Part shown: positions 25,464-35,029 of the stretch, in pieces
Layout: each line of letters begins with the position of its first letter
Position numbering within the stretch: position 1 is the stretch's first letter
DNA from: an uncultured Roseibium sp.
GTDB lineage: Bacteria; Pseudomonadota; Alphaproteobacteria; Rhizobiales; Stappiaceae
Reading direction: 5' to 3'
Length of the DNA: 64,000 nucleotides
Assembly: GCF_947494555.1 (NCBI RefSeq)
Contig: NZ_CANLVF010000003.1
Coordinates: forward strand, 310,001-374,000
Position numbers and translations under genes: made by a program
The notes under the pieces: generated by a model
Databases searched by the model: none
Told to the model about the DNA's origin: nothing
The model's input: only the letters and a program-made list of their open reading frames with translations

Positions 25464-27304
25464 ACCAGGCCGGCCTCGACACGGCTGAAGATGTCGCCAA
25501 ACGCTTTTCGACCGCGCGTATCCACGGACTGGCAGGGCGCGTGCCGACGGCGGACACCCAGTTCAACGAGACCGTCGAACATCTGCAACTGCTCTTCAAG
25601 GCTGGACACCCGATCGTCGGCTTTTGCGCAAGCGGCATCCTGATCCGCGCACTCGCACCGATCCTTGAAGACAAGCGCACCGAGCCACCGGTCATCGCCG
25701 TGTCCGAAGACGGCTCAAGCATTGTACCGCTCCTTGGCGGGCATCGCGGTGCAAATGAGCTTGCCAGAATTCTGGCCAAATCCCTGCGCGGACACGCTGC
25801 GATCACCACTGCGGGAGACACAAAACTCGGGCTTGCCCTCGATGTACCGCCCAAGGGCTGGCATCTGGCCAATCCGGAAGATGCAAAGCCCGTCATGGCG
25901 GAACTCCTGTCCGGCGCAACGGTCAAGATCGAGGGGCATGCGGAGTGGCTCGCGCAAGCGAATCTCAATCAGTCCGACGATGCCGCCATATCACTCACCG
26001 CAACCGAAAAGCCTGTTGAGGGCAGCCCCACCAGGCTGGTCTACCATCCCCAAAAATATGCAGTCGGCGTCGGGTGCGCCCGTTATTGCGAACCGAAAGA
26101 GCTGATTGATCTCGTCGAGAGCCAGCTCGCCGAAGGAGGAATTGCCAAGGGCGCCGTCGCCTGTGTCACGACGATCGACCTGAAGGCGGACGAAACAGCC
26201 GTTGGCGACCTTGCAGCCCACCTTGGCGTTCCGCTTCGCGTCTTCTCCGCCGTCGAATTGCAGCGTGAGACACCAAGGCTCAAGAACCCCTCCAACGTAG
26301 TCTTCAAGGAAGTCGGTTGTCACGGCGTATCGGAAGGCGCGTCGCTGGCCGCGTCCGGGTCGTTCGGATCGCTCGTTGTGGAGAAACAGAAAACCGAGAA
26401 CGCGACCTGTGCGATTGCGCGCGCGCCGCAACCGATTGAGCCGGACAGTGTTGGCCGAGCCCGCGGCCACCTTTCGGTGATCGGGATCGGCCCGGGCAAG
26501 GATGACTGGCGCACGCCCGAGGCAACCAGGCTTCTATCCGAGGCGAGCGATGTAGTCGGTTACTCGCTCTATCTCGATATTGTCGAACAGCATATTACCG
26601 GCAAAAAGCATCACAACTTTCCCCTCGGCGCGGAGGAAGACCGCGTGCGGTTTGCGCTTGAAGAAGCCGGCAAAGGCAAGAATGTCGCCCTGATTTCATC
26701 CGGCGATGCCGGGATCTACGCCATGGGCGCGCTGGTCTATGAACTGCTTCACCGGAACGAGGAATTCGGCGGTGTGTCGGACTCGGCAAAGCGCGTCAGT
26801 GTTACCAACGCGCCGGGCATATCAGCGCTGCAGGCCTGCTCCGCGCGGATCGGAGCACCGCTCGGTCATGACTTTTGCGCGATTTCACTCTCCGACCTGC
26901 TGACGCCCTGGGAAGCGATCGAAGCAAGGTTGAAGGCCGCAGCCGAAGGCGATTTTGTCATCGCCTTTTACAATCCCGTTTCAAAGCGGCGCAGGACGCA
27001 ACTGGCCGCTGCCCGTGACATCCTCCTGGAGCACAGACCGCCAACAACCCCGGTCGTTCTGGGTGTGAACCTCGGACGACCGGAAGAAACCCTGCGGGTA
27101 ACAACACTCGAAGCGCTGACGGTCGATGAAGTCGACATGCTTACGACCGTCTTAGTGGGCTCTTCAAATACGCGCGCGATCATGAAGGGCGATGGCAGCA
27201 TTTTCGTCTATACGCCGCGTGGCTATGCCAAACGCATCGATGCACCGAAACAAGCCGATACTGAAGAATTACCGGAACCCGAAGAGGCGGAAGAAAATCA
27301 ATGA
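25433..27304 (+). CDS. cobJ: CbiG-precorrin-3B C17-methyltransferase fusion
   Basis: A 623-residue fusion starting at GTG 25433 behind GGGAGAC. Residues ~1-125 match CbiG_N (GFCASGILIRALAP, and LLGGHRGANELA). Residues ~205-310 match the CbiG_C/CobE domain (VGVGCARYCEPKELIDLV, VGCHGVSEGASL). Residues ~345-600 are the CobJ/CbiH methylase (LSVIGIGPGKDDWRTPEA, SSGDAGIYAMGALVYE). CobJ methylates C-17 and contracts the ring. CbiG opens the delta-lactone in the cobalt-early route. The C-terminal ~20 residues are an acidic tail ending in an ATGA overlap with cobM. Confidence 0.9.
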   Translation: MDASPILFVLNQAGLDTAEDVAKRFSTARIHGLAGRVPTADTQFNETVEHLQLLFKAGHPIVGFCASGILIRALAPILEDKRTEPPVIAVSEDGSSIVPLLGGHRGANELARILAKSLRGHAAITTAGDTKLGLALDVPPKGWHLANPEDAKPVMAELLSGATVKIEGHAEWLAQANLNQSDDAAISLTATEKPVEGSPTRLVYHPQKYAVGVGCARYCEPKELIDLVESQLAEGGIAKGAVACVTTIDLKADETAVGDLAAHLGVPLRVFSAVELQRETPRLKNPSNVVFKEVGCHGVSEGASLAASGSFGSLVVEKQKTENATCAIARAPQPIEPDSVGRARGHLSVIGIGPGKDDWRTPEATRLLSEASDVVGYSLYLDIVEQHITGKKHHNFPLGAEEDRVRFALEEAGKGKNVALISSGDAGIYAMGALVYELLHRNEEFGGVSDSAKRVSVTNAPGISALQACSARIGAPLGHDFCAISLSDLLTPWEAIEARLKAAAEGDFVIAFYNPVSKRRRTQLAAARDILLEHRPPTTPVVLGVNLGRPEETLRVTTLEALTVDEVDMLTTVLVGSSNTRAIMKGDGSIFVYTPRGYAKRIDAPKQADTEELPEPEEAEENQ

Positions 27305-28077
27305 CCGTTCATTTCATCGGTGCTGGGCCCGGCGATCCCGACCTGATCACTGTTCGTGGATTGCGGCTGATCCAGTCCTCTCCCGTGTGCCTTTATGCCG
27401 GGTCCCTAGTGCCGGAACAGATTGTTGCCGCCGCACCGGAAGGCGCGCGCGTCATCGATACGGCACCCATGACGCTTGATGAAATCATCGCCGAGATCCA
27501 GGACGCCCACGACAAGGGTCTGAATGTCGCTCGGGTTCATTCAGGCGACCCTTCGATCTACGGCGCAACGGCTGAACAGATGCGCCGTTTGGAAGCGCTC
27601 GGGATCGACTATGACGTCACGCCAGGCGTGCCGGCTTTTGCAGCTGCGGCCGCTGCACTCAAAACCGAGTTGACGATCCCCGAGGTGGCCCAGACGGTTA
27701 TCGTGACCCGCACGGCCATGCAGTCGTCCGCAATGCCGAACAACGAGGATCTCGACACGCTCGGCAAGAGCGGCGCGACACTCGCCATTCACCTTTCCAT
27801 CCGGAACCTTCGTGAAATCGAGCGTCAACTCGCCCCTCACTACGGTCCGGATTGCCCGGTCATCGTCGCCTACCGCGTCGGCTGGCCGGACGAGACCTTC
27901 CTCCACGGCACGCTTTCGACCATCGCCAAAAAGGTGCGCGCTTCCAAGATCACCCGGACCGCGCTGATCTTCGTCGGTCACGCTCTCAATCCGGGGGAAG
28001 ACTTCCGTGACAGCGCGCTCTACGACGCGGACCATGTGCATGTCCTGCGGCCCAAGAAGAAATCGAAGGCCTCCTGA
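27301..28077 (+). CDS. cobM: precorrin-4 C11-methyltransferase
   Basis: A 258-residue tetrapyrrole methylase. It has HFIGAGPGDPDLITVRG at the N-terminus, VARVHSGDPSIYGATAEQM as the GDP loop, and YDVTPGVPAFAAAAAAL. It methylates C-11 of precorrin-4 (CbiF activity in the cobalt-early pathway). Last corrin gene of the + strand operon; an 89-bp gap separates it from an unrelated transporter. Confidence 0.94.
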   Translation: MTVHFIGAGPGDPDLITVRGLRLIQSSPVCLYAGSLVPEQIVAAAPEGARVIDTAPMTLDEIIAEIQDAHDKGLNVARVHSGDPSIYGATAEQMRRLEALGIDYDVTPGVPAFAAAAAALKTELTIPEVAQTVIVTRTAMQSSAMPNNEDLDTLGKSGATLAIHLSIRNLREIERQLAPHYGPDCPVIVAYRVGWPDETFLHGTLSTIAKKVRASKITRTALIFVGHALNPGEDFRDSALYDADHVHVLRPKKKSKAS

Positions 28078-28166
28078 ACCTCTGCTTGTGTCCGGCGCAG
28101 TTCTAAGCCTACGCTTAAACCGGCAGCGGAGCGTTGATCGTCCGCATACCGGTCGAGGGGGACGTC

Positions 28167-29525
28167 ATGGCTGTGATTACGGAAGACAATCGCAAGTGGT
28201 GGCTGCTGGTTGCCGTGAGCTGCGTACTCGGGCTGGTGCTTCTCGATGAGACGGTCGTCGGGGTTGCTTTGCCTACCATCGAGGAAGAGCTCGGTCTCAG
28301 CGTCAACCAGTCCCATTGGGTGGTGAATTCCTACCTCCTGGTCTTTGCCTGTTTTGTCGCCGTTGGCGGAAAACTGGGCGATCAGTTCGGCATGCTGCCG
28401 ATGTTCCTGATCGGTCTTCTGGTTTTCGGCCTGTGTTCGGTCATCGGCGGCTTTGCGCCATCCGGACACGTTCTGATCACCGCGCGCTCGGTACAGGGTA
28501 TTGGCGCCGCGATCATTTTTCCGCTCTTCGTTGCCATGATAACGATGACGTTTCCGAAAGAACAACGCGGATTTGCGCTTGGTGTCGGCGGTGCCATCGG
28601 AACGATCTTCCTGTCGCTCGGCCCACTTGCCGGAGGTCTCTTGACCGATCTCCTGTCCTGGCGCTGGATCTTCTGGATCAACCCGCCGATCGTGGTCCTG
28701 ATCGGCCTGATCGCGTTCCTGACCTGGCGCGATGTCGACCGGCCCAAGGCTCCACCGATTGACTGGACCGGCCTTGCCCTGATCGCGTCGGGCATGTTCT
28801 GCACAATTTTTTCCCTGATGCAGTCTGAGGTGTGGGGATGGACGTCCCCGCTTGTTTACGGTCTCTTCGCGGCCGGGATCGGGCTGCTCATGGTCTTCGT
28901 CTGGTACGAGTTGCGCGTCGCGGCGCCCCTGATCGAGGTCGATCTTTTCGTCAATCCGGCGTTCCTTGCTTCCAACCTGACGATCTTCATGGCGCAATAT
29001 TCCAAGATGCCGATCTTCATCTTCGCGGCCATGTACGCCCAGGAAGTGCTTGGGCTGTCACCGCTCGGCGCCGGGCTGCTGGTCATGCTCGCGGCCATCA
29101 CCCAGCCTTTTGTCGCCCCCTATTGCGGTAAGCTTACGGACAGCCATGAGCCGGGCCTTCTGGCGACAGGCGGCATGGTCGGCCTCGGCATTGCCATGGC
29201 ACTGATGGCGATCACGGCACCACTCGACACCATATGGCTGTTTGCCATCGGAGTTATCATTACAGGCCTCGCGATGCCGTTTGTCTTCGTGCCCACGCAA
29301 ACCGCGATCATGGCCTCGCTTCCCGAACACAAACACGGTCAGGGCGGCGGCATTTCCATGACGTCGCAAATGATCGGCGGCACGGTCGGGCTTGCGATTT
29401 CCGGTACGCTGTTCGCATTCCACAAGGATTACGCGCTTGTCTTTGCTTCGACGGCTGTTCTTCTGTTTGTCCTTGCGGTCATCTGCTTCATTTTGTTCCG
29501 CAAATCGGTTACGCAATCGGCCTGA
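28167..29525 (+). CDS. MFS transporter, DHA2-type multidrug exporter
   Basis: A 452-residue inner-membrane protein with about 14 hydrophobic segments. The first helix, LLVAVSCVLGLVLLDETVVG, is followed by VALPTIEEELGLS and a GGKLGDQFG loop. These match the drug:H+ antiporter-2 branch of the major facilitator superfamily. The ATG at 28167 follows GAGGGGGAC. The substrate is unknown. It stands 29 bp before a methyltransferase gene, with which it may be co-transcribed. Confidence 0.82.
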   Translation: MAVITEDNRKWWLLVAVSCVLGLVLLDETVVGVALPTIEEELGLSVNQSHWVVNSYLLVFACFVAVGGKLGDQFGMLPMFLIGLLVFGLCSVIGGFAPSGHVLITARSVQGIGAAIIFPLFVAMITMTFPKEQRGFALGVGGAIGTIFLSLGPLAGGLLTDLLSWRWIFWINPPIVVLIGLIAFLTWRDVDRPKAPPIDWTGLALIASGMFCTIFSLMQSEVWGWTSPLVYGLFAAGIGLLMVFVWYELRVAAPLIEVDLFVNPAFLASNLTIFMAQYSKMPIFIFAAMYAQEVLGLSPLGAGLLVMLAAITQPFVAPYCGKLTDSHEPGLLATGGMVGLGIAMALMAITAPLDTIWLFAIGVIITGLAMPFVFVPTQTAIMASLPEHKHGQGGGISMTSQMIGGTVGLAISGTLFAFHKDYALVFASTAVLLFVLAVICFILFRKSVTQSA

Positions 29526-29554
29526 GATGCGAACCCTATCCAAGTGAGGCAATC

Positions 29555-30187
29555 ATGATCGAGACCGAATACGTGATCCTGAAGGAAGCCTATTCGCTTG
29601 GAACCGATGTTCAGGCGATCAAGGATTTCTACACCGAGTGGGCAGACACCTATGACACCGATCTCCTTCTTGCGATCGGTTATGCAGGCGCGGAAATTGC
29701 CGCAGAAGCGCTTTGCAAACATGTCTCCGACACGGCACTGATCCTGGATGCCGGATGCGGAACCGGTCTCGTCGGCATCGAGCTGATCAAGCGGAAATTC
29801 GACCTCACGATCGACGGCATCGACCTCACGCCGGTCATGCTCGAACACTCCCGGAAAAAAGGCGCTTACAGAAAGCTGAACGAAGCCGACCTCTTCGAGC
29901 CCTTGAGGGAACATGAGGACGATATTTATGAAGGCATCGCCTGTGTCGGTGTCTTTTCCAAAGGCCACGTGGGTCCGCATGGGCTGGACGAGCTTGTCCG
30001 CATTGCCAAGCCGGGCGCGCCAATTGTTCTGACGGTTCTCGAAACCGCCTTTGAGGACGGTGGCTTCAAGGAAAAAATCGAGCAGCTGGAGGCCGAAGGC
30101 ATGGCCAAACTGCTCGAGGTCACCTTGAGCCCCTACTATCCCAAGCAGGAAATCTCGTGTCAGCTCGTGGTGCTGGAAGTGGCCTGA
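29555..30187 (+). CDS. class I SAM-dependent methyltransferase
   Basis: A 210-residue Rossmann-fold methyltransferase. Motif I, LILDAGCGTGLVGIEL, is near residue 63, with acidic IDGIDLTPVML after it. A short N-terminal helix contains DFYTEWADTYD, the pattern seen in UbiE/WBSCR27-like small-molecule methylases. The substrate is unknown. It could modify a compound exported by the preceding MFS protein, which is inference from adjacency. Confidence 0.78.
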   Translation: MIETEYVILKEAYSLGTDVQAIKDFYTEWADTYDTDLLLAIGYAGAEIAAEALCKHVSDTALILDAGCGTGLVGIELIKRKFDLTIDGIDLTPVMLEHSRKKGAYRKLNEADLFEPLREHEDDIYEGIACVGVFSKGHVGPHGLDELVRIAKPGAPIVLTVLETAFEDGGFKEKIEQLEAEGMAKLLEVTLSPYYPKQEISCQLVVLEVA

Positions 30188-30258
30188 AGCAACGGCGCCG
30201 CTGCCGCATGCGTCTTCGACGCTGAATTTTGAACCGTACCGACCGCCAAAAGTTCCGT

Positions 30259-30801
30259 TTACGAGGCTCTACGCCATCCAGCGAACCCGAGGAGTGCCAG
30301 ACCAGCCATCAGGAGCGGCAGCGCAGCCGGAACGGGCACAACGGCCATAACTTCTTCAAATTCGATCTGTCCCCCTAGCGTCTGGACAGGACCACAACAA
30401 TTGACTTCAGTACCGAACTTGAATTCCAGGTTCAGCAAACCGTCCGCAATCAGACCTGCCATCACCGCTTGCGCAATTGTTGCAGAACCTGAAAACACCC
30501 CTCCATCAGCGCCTTGGTCGTTGGTAAAGTTAAACGCATCATTGGTTGGATCGTTATCAAACACCCGGCCGAGGCTAAAGCCATCAATAGAAACATCAAT
30601 ATGTTCAGTGGCAGCGCTTAAGTCACCACCCACCGAGAATGTAAAAATGGCATCGCCGGTTATGCTTGTCGGTGTCGCAAGATTTAGGAAACTAATGGTC
30701 GGGTTATCGATGTTGGAGGACGTTGGCCCGAAGGAAATACTTGCAGCGTTTGCAGACGTTGCAACCATAAGCATTGCCGCTGCCAGTACAGAACGAAACA
30801 T
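30259..30801 (-). CDS. secreted protein with VPLPA-CTERM sorting signal
   Basis: A 180-residue exported protein. The signal peptide MFRSVLAAAMLMVATSANA is followed by a beta-rich, Asn/Asp-rich body. The C-terminus reads VPVPAALPLLMAGLALLGF then WRR, which is the VPxPA motif, membrane helix and basic cluster of the PEP-CTERM-like VPLPA class handled by an exosortase (XrtD type). A strong GGGAGG ribosome-binding site precedes the ATG. No exosortase gene is in the window. Such proteins are typically surface or matrix proteins. Base composition is lower in GC than its neighbours, which may reflect acquisition. Confidence 0.75.
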   Translation of the reverse strand: MFRSVLAAAMLMVATSANAASISFGPTSSNIDNPTISFLNLATPTSITGDAIFTFSVGGDLSAATEHIDVSIDGFSLGRVFDNDPTNDAFNFTNDQGADGGVFSGSATIAQAVMAGLIADGLLNLEFKFGTEVNCCGPVQTLGGQIEFEEVMAVVPVPAALPLLMAGLALLGFAGWRRAS

Positions 30802-31026
30802 GATAGCCTCCCAAGTGCCCCCTGAAGAACACTGCCTTTATTCACAATGTAATTTTAACCATAAATTAATACGAAGTACCAGCCAAAACCGCAACTCTCA
30901 ATTGATCGCGTACTTGGTCTAACACCCTCACAGCTCATGCGGTGCACACTTGAGCATAAAAGCATCTCGCCGATTACTTTATTTCCTTTGTTCCATCCGT
31001 ACCCGTCCGGCACATTTCAGCTGACC

Positions 31027-32616
31027 TCAGTTCAAATTCAGAGTTTGCGCATCAGAGGATACTCGAGTGTCCCCGCGGTGATTTCGTGATGGTTGACTTT
31101 GAATAGGCCGGTTAGCTTTTTGCACACCGCCAACGGCCATGGAATTCTCACTTTCAAGACTGTCGCCCCAGAATTCGGCAACCGTCGGGCCGTTCTTGAT
31201 CCTCCTGTCGCGGAACAGAAAGCCGAAGACTTCGTGAAACCAGACACGCTTGCCCATCTGGTAATACCATTTCTGGGCATGCCGCAACTTGGGGTTCGGA
31301 AGGGTCAGGAGCCGCAATAGAGCCTTCGGCCGTGACTGGACGATGAATTCGATCACCTTGACCCACAAGAAAACCCGCCATGGCGGCACGTGCCGCGTTG
31401 CCAGGACCTGGTGTTTGTAATCCCATTTGCGCTGGTCGAGCTGGATAACCTTCCTGTGGCTGATATCGCGAAAGAGCGGCGTCCAGCGATGGGGCGTCAC
31501 ATAGAGCGATTGGATCTGATCCGGATCATAGGAGAGCAGAAGACGCAGGACGCGCCAGTAGTCGCGGTCCCGTTCTTCCTCGAACCCGACCACCCATGTT
31601 GCCATCGACAGCATGCCGTGCTGGCGCATCAGCTGGATTGCCTGCCGGTCGATACTCGTCGAACCGCCTTTCCTGACCTTTTTGAGAATGTCTTCGTCGG
31701 TGTGTTCCATGCCCATCAAAAAACGTTCAACACCGGCCTGCCGGTAAAGATGAAGATGGTCGCGGTCGCGCACGATGTCGTCCGCCCGTGTCGATCCGAC
31801 CAGCGTCACATCTATGTCTTCGGCAATGATTGCTTCCAGAAACCGCTTCCACATCTTCTTTGACGAGGTCGGATTCTCATCGGCGAAATTGAACACCTCC
31901 ACCCCGTGAACGCGGTGAAGCCAGGCGATTTCGGCGGCGAATTTTTCCGGATTGCGATGCCGCCACTTTGTCCAGAAACCACGTTGGCCGCAATAAGTAC
32001 AAGGGTGCGGACATCCTCTGGAGAACTGCACCACGACAGCGCGCTTGCGCCCCCAGTAGGAGTAGTTTCTGAAGTCGATCAGCTCCCACGCAATGCGATA
32101 GGCGTCCAAGTCCCGGATCACCGGCTGCGGTGAAGTCGAAACCACCTCTCCACGTCGTCTGAAAGCCAGACCGTTTACCCTGTCGAGCGGCGTTCCGACG
32201 GTCATTGCGTGGACGAGTTGCCGGCAGGTTTCTTCGCCTTCGCCGCGCACGATGACGTCGAACTGCGGCGCGTCGCGCATAACCTCGCACCAGTGATAGG
32301 TCGGAAAAACACCACCATAGACGATCCGGATTTCCGGCTTCGCATTCCTGACCAGTCTTGCAATCTCGGCGGCGGTCGGATGCGCAGAGGTCGAGCCCGA
32401 ATGACCAATCAGAAGCAGGTCGCAGTCTGACGCGATGACCGACGCTGAAATCTCCTGCGGCGTCATCGGCCCGAATTCTCCGTCCAGTAGTTCCACCCGG
32501 TGGCCGTCGTCGATCAGAGGGCCAGCGATGGACAAAAGACCCAAGGGCGGCAGATGGTCATCCGGGATCCGGCTGCCGATTGCCGTGTGCGGCGGGTTCA
32601 CGATCAGGATATCCAT
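31027..32616 (-). CDS. B12-binding-domain radical SAM protein (BchE-like superfamily)
   Basis: A 529-residue protein. Residues ~1-140 form a cobalamin-binding-like Rossmann domain (MDILIVNPPH, LLLIGHSGSTSAHPTAAEI), without the classical DxHxxG motif. The radical SAM core follows, with Cys202, Cys206 and Cys209 in GCPHPCTYCG for the [4Fe-4S]/SAM site. A ~130-residue C-terminal domain with YYQMGKRVW and FLFRDRR follows. Family members (BchE, HpnJ, methylases) use cobalamin, and this one lies 117 bp downstream of cobB on the same strand. The reaction is unknown; anaerobic cyclase or C-methylation are options. ATG 32616 has an AAGAGAG site. Confidence 0.75.
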   Translation of the reverse strand: MDILIVNPPHTAIGSRIPDDHLPPLGLLSIAGPLIDDGHRVELLDGEFGPMTPQEISASVIASDCDLLLIGHSGSTSAHPTAAEIARLVRNAKPEIRIVYGGVFPTYHWCEVMRDAPQFDVIVRGEGEETCRQLVHAMTVGTPLDRVNGLAFRRRGEVVSTSPQPVIRDLDAYRIAWELIDFRNYSYWGRKRAVVVQFSRGCPHPCTYCGQRGFWTKWRHRNPEKFAAEIAWLHRVHGVEVFNFADENPTSSKKMWKRFLEAIIAEDIDVTLVGSTRADDIVRDRDHLHLYRQAGVERFLMGMEHTDEDILKKVRKGGSTSIDRQAIQLMRQHGMLSMATWVVGFEEERDRDYWRVLRLLLSYDPDQIQSLYVTPHRWTPLFRDISHRKVIQLDQRKWDYKHQVLATRHVPPWRVFLWVKVIEFIVQSRPKALLRLLTLPNPKLRHAQKWYYQMGKRVWFHEVFGFLFRDRRIKNGPTVAEFWGDSLESENSMAVGGVQKANRPIQSQPSRNHRGDTRVSSDAQTLNLN

Positions 32617-32732
32617 GGGGCTCTCTTTGCTGCCGTTTCCATGCGGCAAAAAAGCACCGGGTAGCTTGCAGAATGTGAGGAGGCGTTGTGCGGAATTGCC
32701 TCAAATGTGCGGCTTGAGCAGGATCACATTGC

Positions 32733-34055
32733 CTATGTCTGAACGGCAATCACGTGGGCGAACGAGCCCATGACATTTTGAACTCGCAAACCCATGTCCG
32801 GCAGTTTGTTCTCATCAGCATCGCTTGTAGAAAAGAGCCGCTCCGCGTTTCCTTCAGCAACAATGGAAGCGTAGTGAAACTCATGCGCCGACAGGGACAT
32901 TGTCCAGGGCAAGCCGCCGAGTGCGTTGATGCTGCGATAGCCGAGATGGCGTTTGCGGTCCTTGAACGACGTTTCCAGCGGCAAAAGCCCCAGCATCCCG
33001 TGCGCTGTTCCCGCCCCATCGACGAGCCCCTCGCCCAGAACCATGTATCCACCGCATTCGCCGTAGATCAGCGCGCCTGACACAGCCGCCTGACGCATGC
33101 CGGCCTTGAAATTTTCGGCTGCGAACAGACTGGCCGCATGGAGTTCCGGATAGCCGCCGGGCAAAAAGACAGCATCAGCATTGATCGCAGGACTTTCGTC
33201 GGCAAGGGGAGAAAAAAAACTGATTTCCGCACCCTGCCGCTGCCAGAAATCCAACAGATGCGGATAGGAGAACGCGAAAGCCACGTCCCGAGCAACGGCT
33301 ATCCGTTGACCCAAGGGCGCTGGAAGTCTGGCAGTGTGTGCGCCTGCCGGTGCCAACACAGCTGACGCAGCTTCAATGGCTGTAAGATCGACGTTTTCCC
33401 GGCAGATTTCCGACGCCCGAGCCAGAAACTCCTCCAGATCGGCATGCTCCCCTGCCTGGACAAGACCAAGATGCCTTTCTGGAAGACTGAGATCCCCGGA
33501 TCGTGGGATCGAGCCGAAAACCGCAACGTCCTGAGTGCATAGTGCCGTGCGCAGCATTTTCTCGTGCCGCGCGCTGCCCACACGATTAAGAATCACACCG
33601 GCAATGCGAATATCCGACCTGTAGCTCCGGAATCCGTGCACAAGCGCTGCAACGGACTGCGCCTGCTTTGCGCAATCAATGACGAGAATGACCGGCAAGC
33701 CAAGGGTCGCAGCAAGATCGGCTGCAGATCCGCGTCCATTCGCAGCGCCGTCAAACAGACCCATCGCCCCCTCAAGCAGCAACAGCTCGTGCCCGGCAAG
33801 ATGCGCCCCGGCCATCGACCGCAGCGTGCCCGGGTCCATCGCCCAGGCATCGAGATTGATGCAAATTTTCCCGCTGGCTGCTTCGTGAAATTTCGGATCG
33901 ATGTAGTCGGGACCGGATTTTGCCGAAACGACAGAGCGGCCGAGGTCTCTGAAAGCTCTCAGCATTGCGAGCGTGAGTGTCGTTTTGCCGGCGCCCGACG
34001 AAGGCGCGGCAATCAGAATGCCGCCGGCACCGGATCTGTTATTGCTATCCGGCAT
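32733..34055 (-). CDS. cobB: cobyrinic/hydrogenobyrinic acid a,c-diamide synthase
   Basis: A 440-residue glutamine-dependent amidotransferase. An N-terminal P-loop, APSSGAGKTTLTLAML at residues ~17-32, and SGPDYIDPKFH mark the ATP-binding dethiobiotin-synthetase-like domain. The C-terminal type I glutamine amidotransferase domain has the nucleophile Cys in YGECGGYMVLG. It amidates the a and c acetate side chains. The start overlaps the end of cobA by 11 bp. In a cobalt-early organism the same protein would be CbiA; sequence alone does not separate them. Confidence 0.92.
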   Translation of the reverse strand: MPDSNNRSGAGGILIAAPSSGAGKTTLTLAMLRAFRDLGRSVVSAKSGPDYIDPKFHEAASGKICINLDAWAMDPGTLRSMAGAHLAGHELLLLEGAMGLFDGAANGRGSAADLAATLGLPVILVIDCAKQAQSVAALVHGFRSYRSDIRIAGVILNRVGSARHEKMLRTALCTQDVAVFGSIPRSGDLSLPERHLGLVQAGEHADLEEFLARASEICRENVDLTAIEAASAVLAPAGAHTARLPAPLGQRIAVARDVAFAFSYPHLLDFWQRQGAEISFFSPLADESPAINADAVFLPGGYPELHAASLFAAENFKAGMRQAAVSGALIYGECGGYMVLGEGLVDGAGTAHGMLGLLPLETSFKDRKRHLGYRSINALGGLPWTMSLSAHEFHYASIVAEGNAERLFSTSDADENKLPDMGLRVQNVMGSFAHVIAVQT

Positions 34056-34911
34056 CTGCCGCGCGGCTTTCGGCGCGAAGACCCAGCGGGTCGGACGTCA
34101 GCACCTTGCCGGACATGGCCCCCAGCCAGTCGAGACCATTGCGCAGGCGTACGACTTCGCCGACGCACACAATTGCCGGAGGCTGGATCCCGGCTGCCTT
34201 GGCATCGACCGCGCACCGGCCGAGCGTCGTCTCGAGAACTTCTTGTCCGGCTAACGAAGCGTTGCACACGATGCCCACAGGTTCGTCCACCGACCGTCCA
34301 CCGCTTATGAGTTTGCCGGCTATCGTTTCCAGATGCTTTATCGCCATGTACATGACGATGACGGGAGACCCCTTTGCAATGCCGTCCCAATTGATCGCGT
34401 CCGGCGTCAGACCGGTCTGATCATGGCCGGTCAAAAATGTGACGGCCTGGTTGCAGTCGCGATGTGTTGCCGGGATGCCCGCATAGGCAAGCCCACCGAT
34501 ACCGGCCGTGACGCCCGGGATGATGCGAAACGGAACACGTGCCTCGACCAGGCCAAGCGCTTCCTCACCGCCGCGGCCAAAGACAAACGGATCCCCGCCC
34601 TTCAGGCGCAGAACCCGTTTTCCTGCACGTGCGTAGTCGATGAGTTTCAGCGTGATGTCCCGCTGTTTCGGGCTGGGCTTGCCGCCACGCTTGCCCGCAT
34701 AGTCGGTGATTGCGCCCGGTTTGACCCAATCCAGAATGCTCTTGTCGACAAGCGCGTCATAGACCACCACATCCGCCTGGCGCAGGCCGTTGACCGCGTG
34801 AAGCGTCAACAGTCCCGGATCGCCCGGGCCCGCACCGGCCAGCCACACCCAGCCCGCATCGAAATCGGGCAGGCCTTGCGGGAAAGTATCTTTATGTTCA
34901 GCGCCTTTCAT
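34045..34911 (-). CDS. cobA: uroporphyrinogen-III C-methyltransferase
   Basis: A 288-residue SUMT enzyme making precorrin-2, entry point to corrins and sirohaem. Signatures are VWLAGAGPGDPGLLTLHAV, LRLKGGDPFVFGRGGEE near residue 103, and IIPGVTAGIGGLAYAGIP. ATG 34911 follows AGGACTC. It is not fused to a CysG-type dehydrogenase/ferrochelatase domain. Divergent from cbiD with 118 bp between them; overlaps cobB downstream. Confidence 0.95.
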   Translation of the reverse strand: MKGAEHKDTFPQGLPDFDAGWVWLAGAGPGDPGLLTLHAVNGLRQADVVVYDALVDKSILDWVKPGAITDYAGKRGGKPSPKQRDITLKLIDYARAGKRVLRLKGGDPFVFGRGGEEALGLVEARVPFRIIPGVTAGIGGLAYAGIPATHRDCNQAVTFLTGHDQTGLTPDAINWDGIAKGSPVIVMYMAIKHLETIAGKLISGGRSVDEPVGIVCNASLAGQEVLETTLGRCAVDAKAAGIQPPAIVCVGEVVRLRNGLDWLGAMSGKVLTSDPLGLRAESRAADAG

Positions 34912-35029
34912 GAGTCCTGTTTATCCGGCAAACACAAGAACGCCAAGCGCTTCCGCGATGGAAAACGACAGGAATGCGACATTTCGGATCTTTGATGTCC
35001 CAGAGCAAAACATCGGCTATAGAGGGTCG

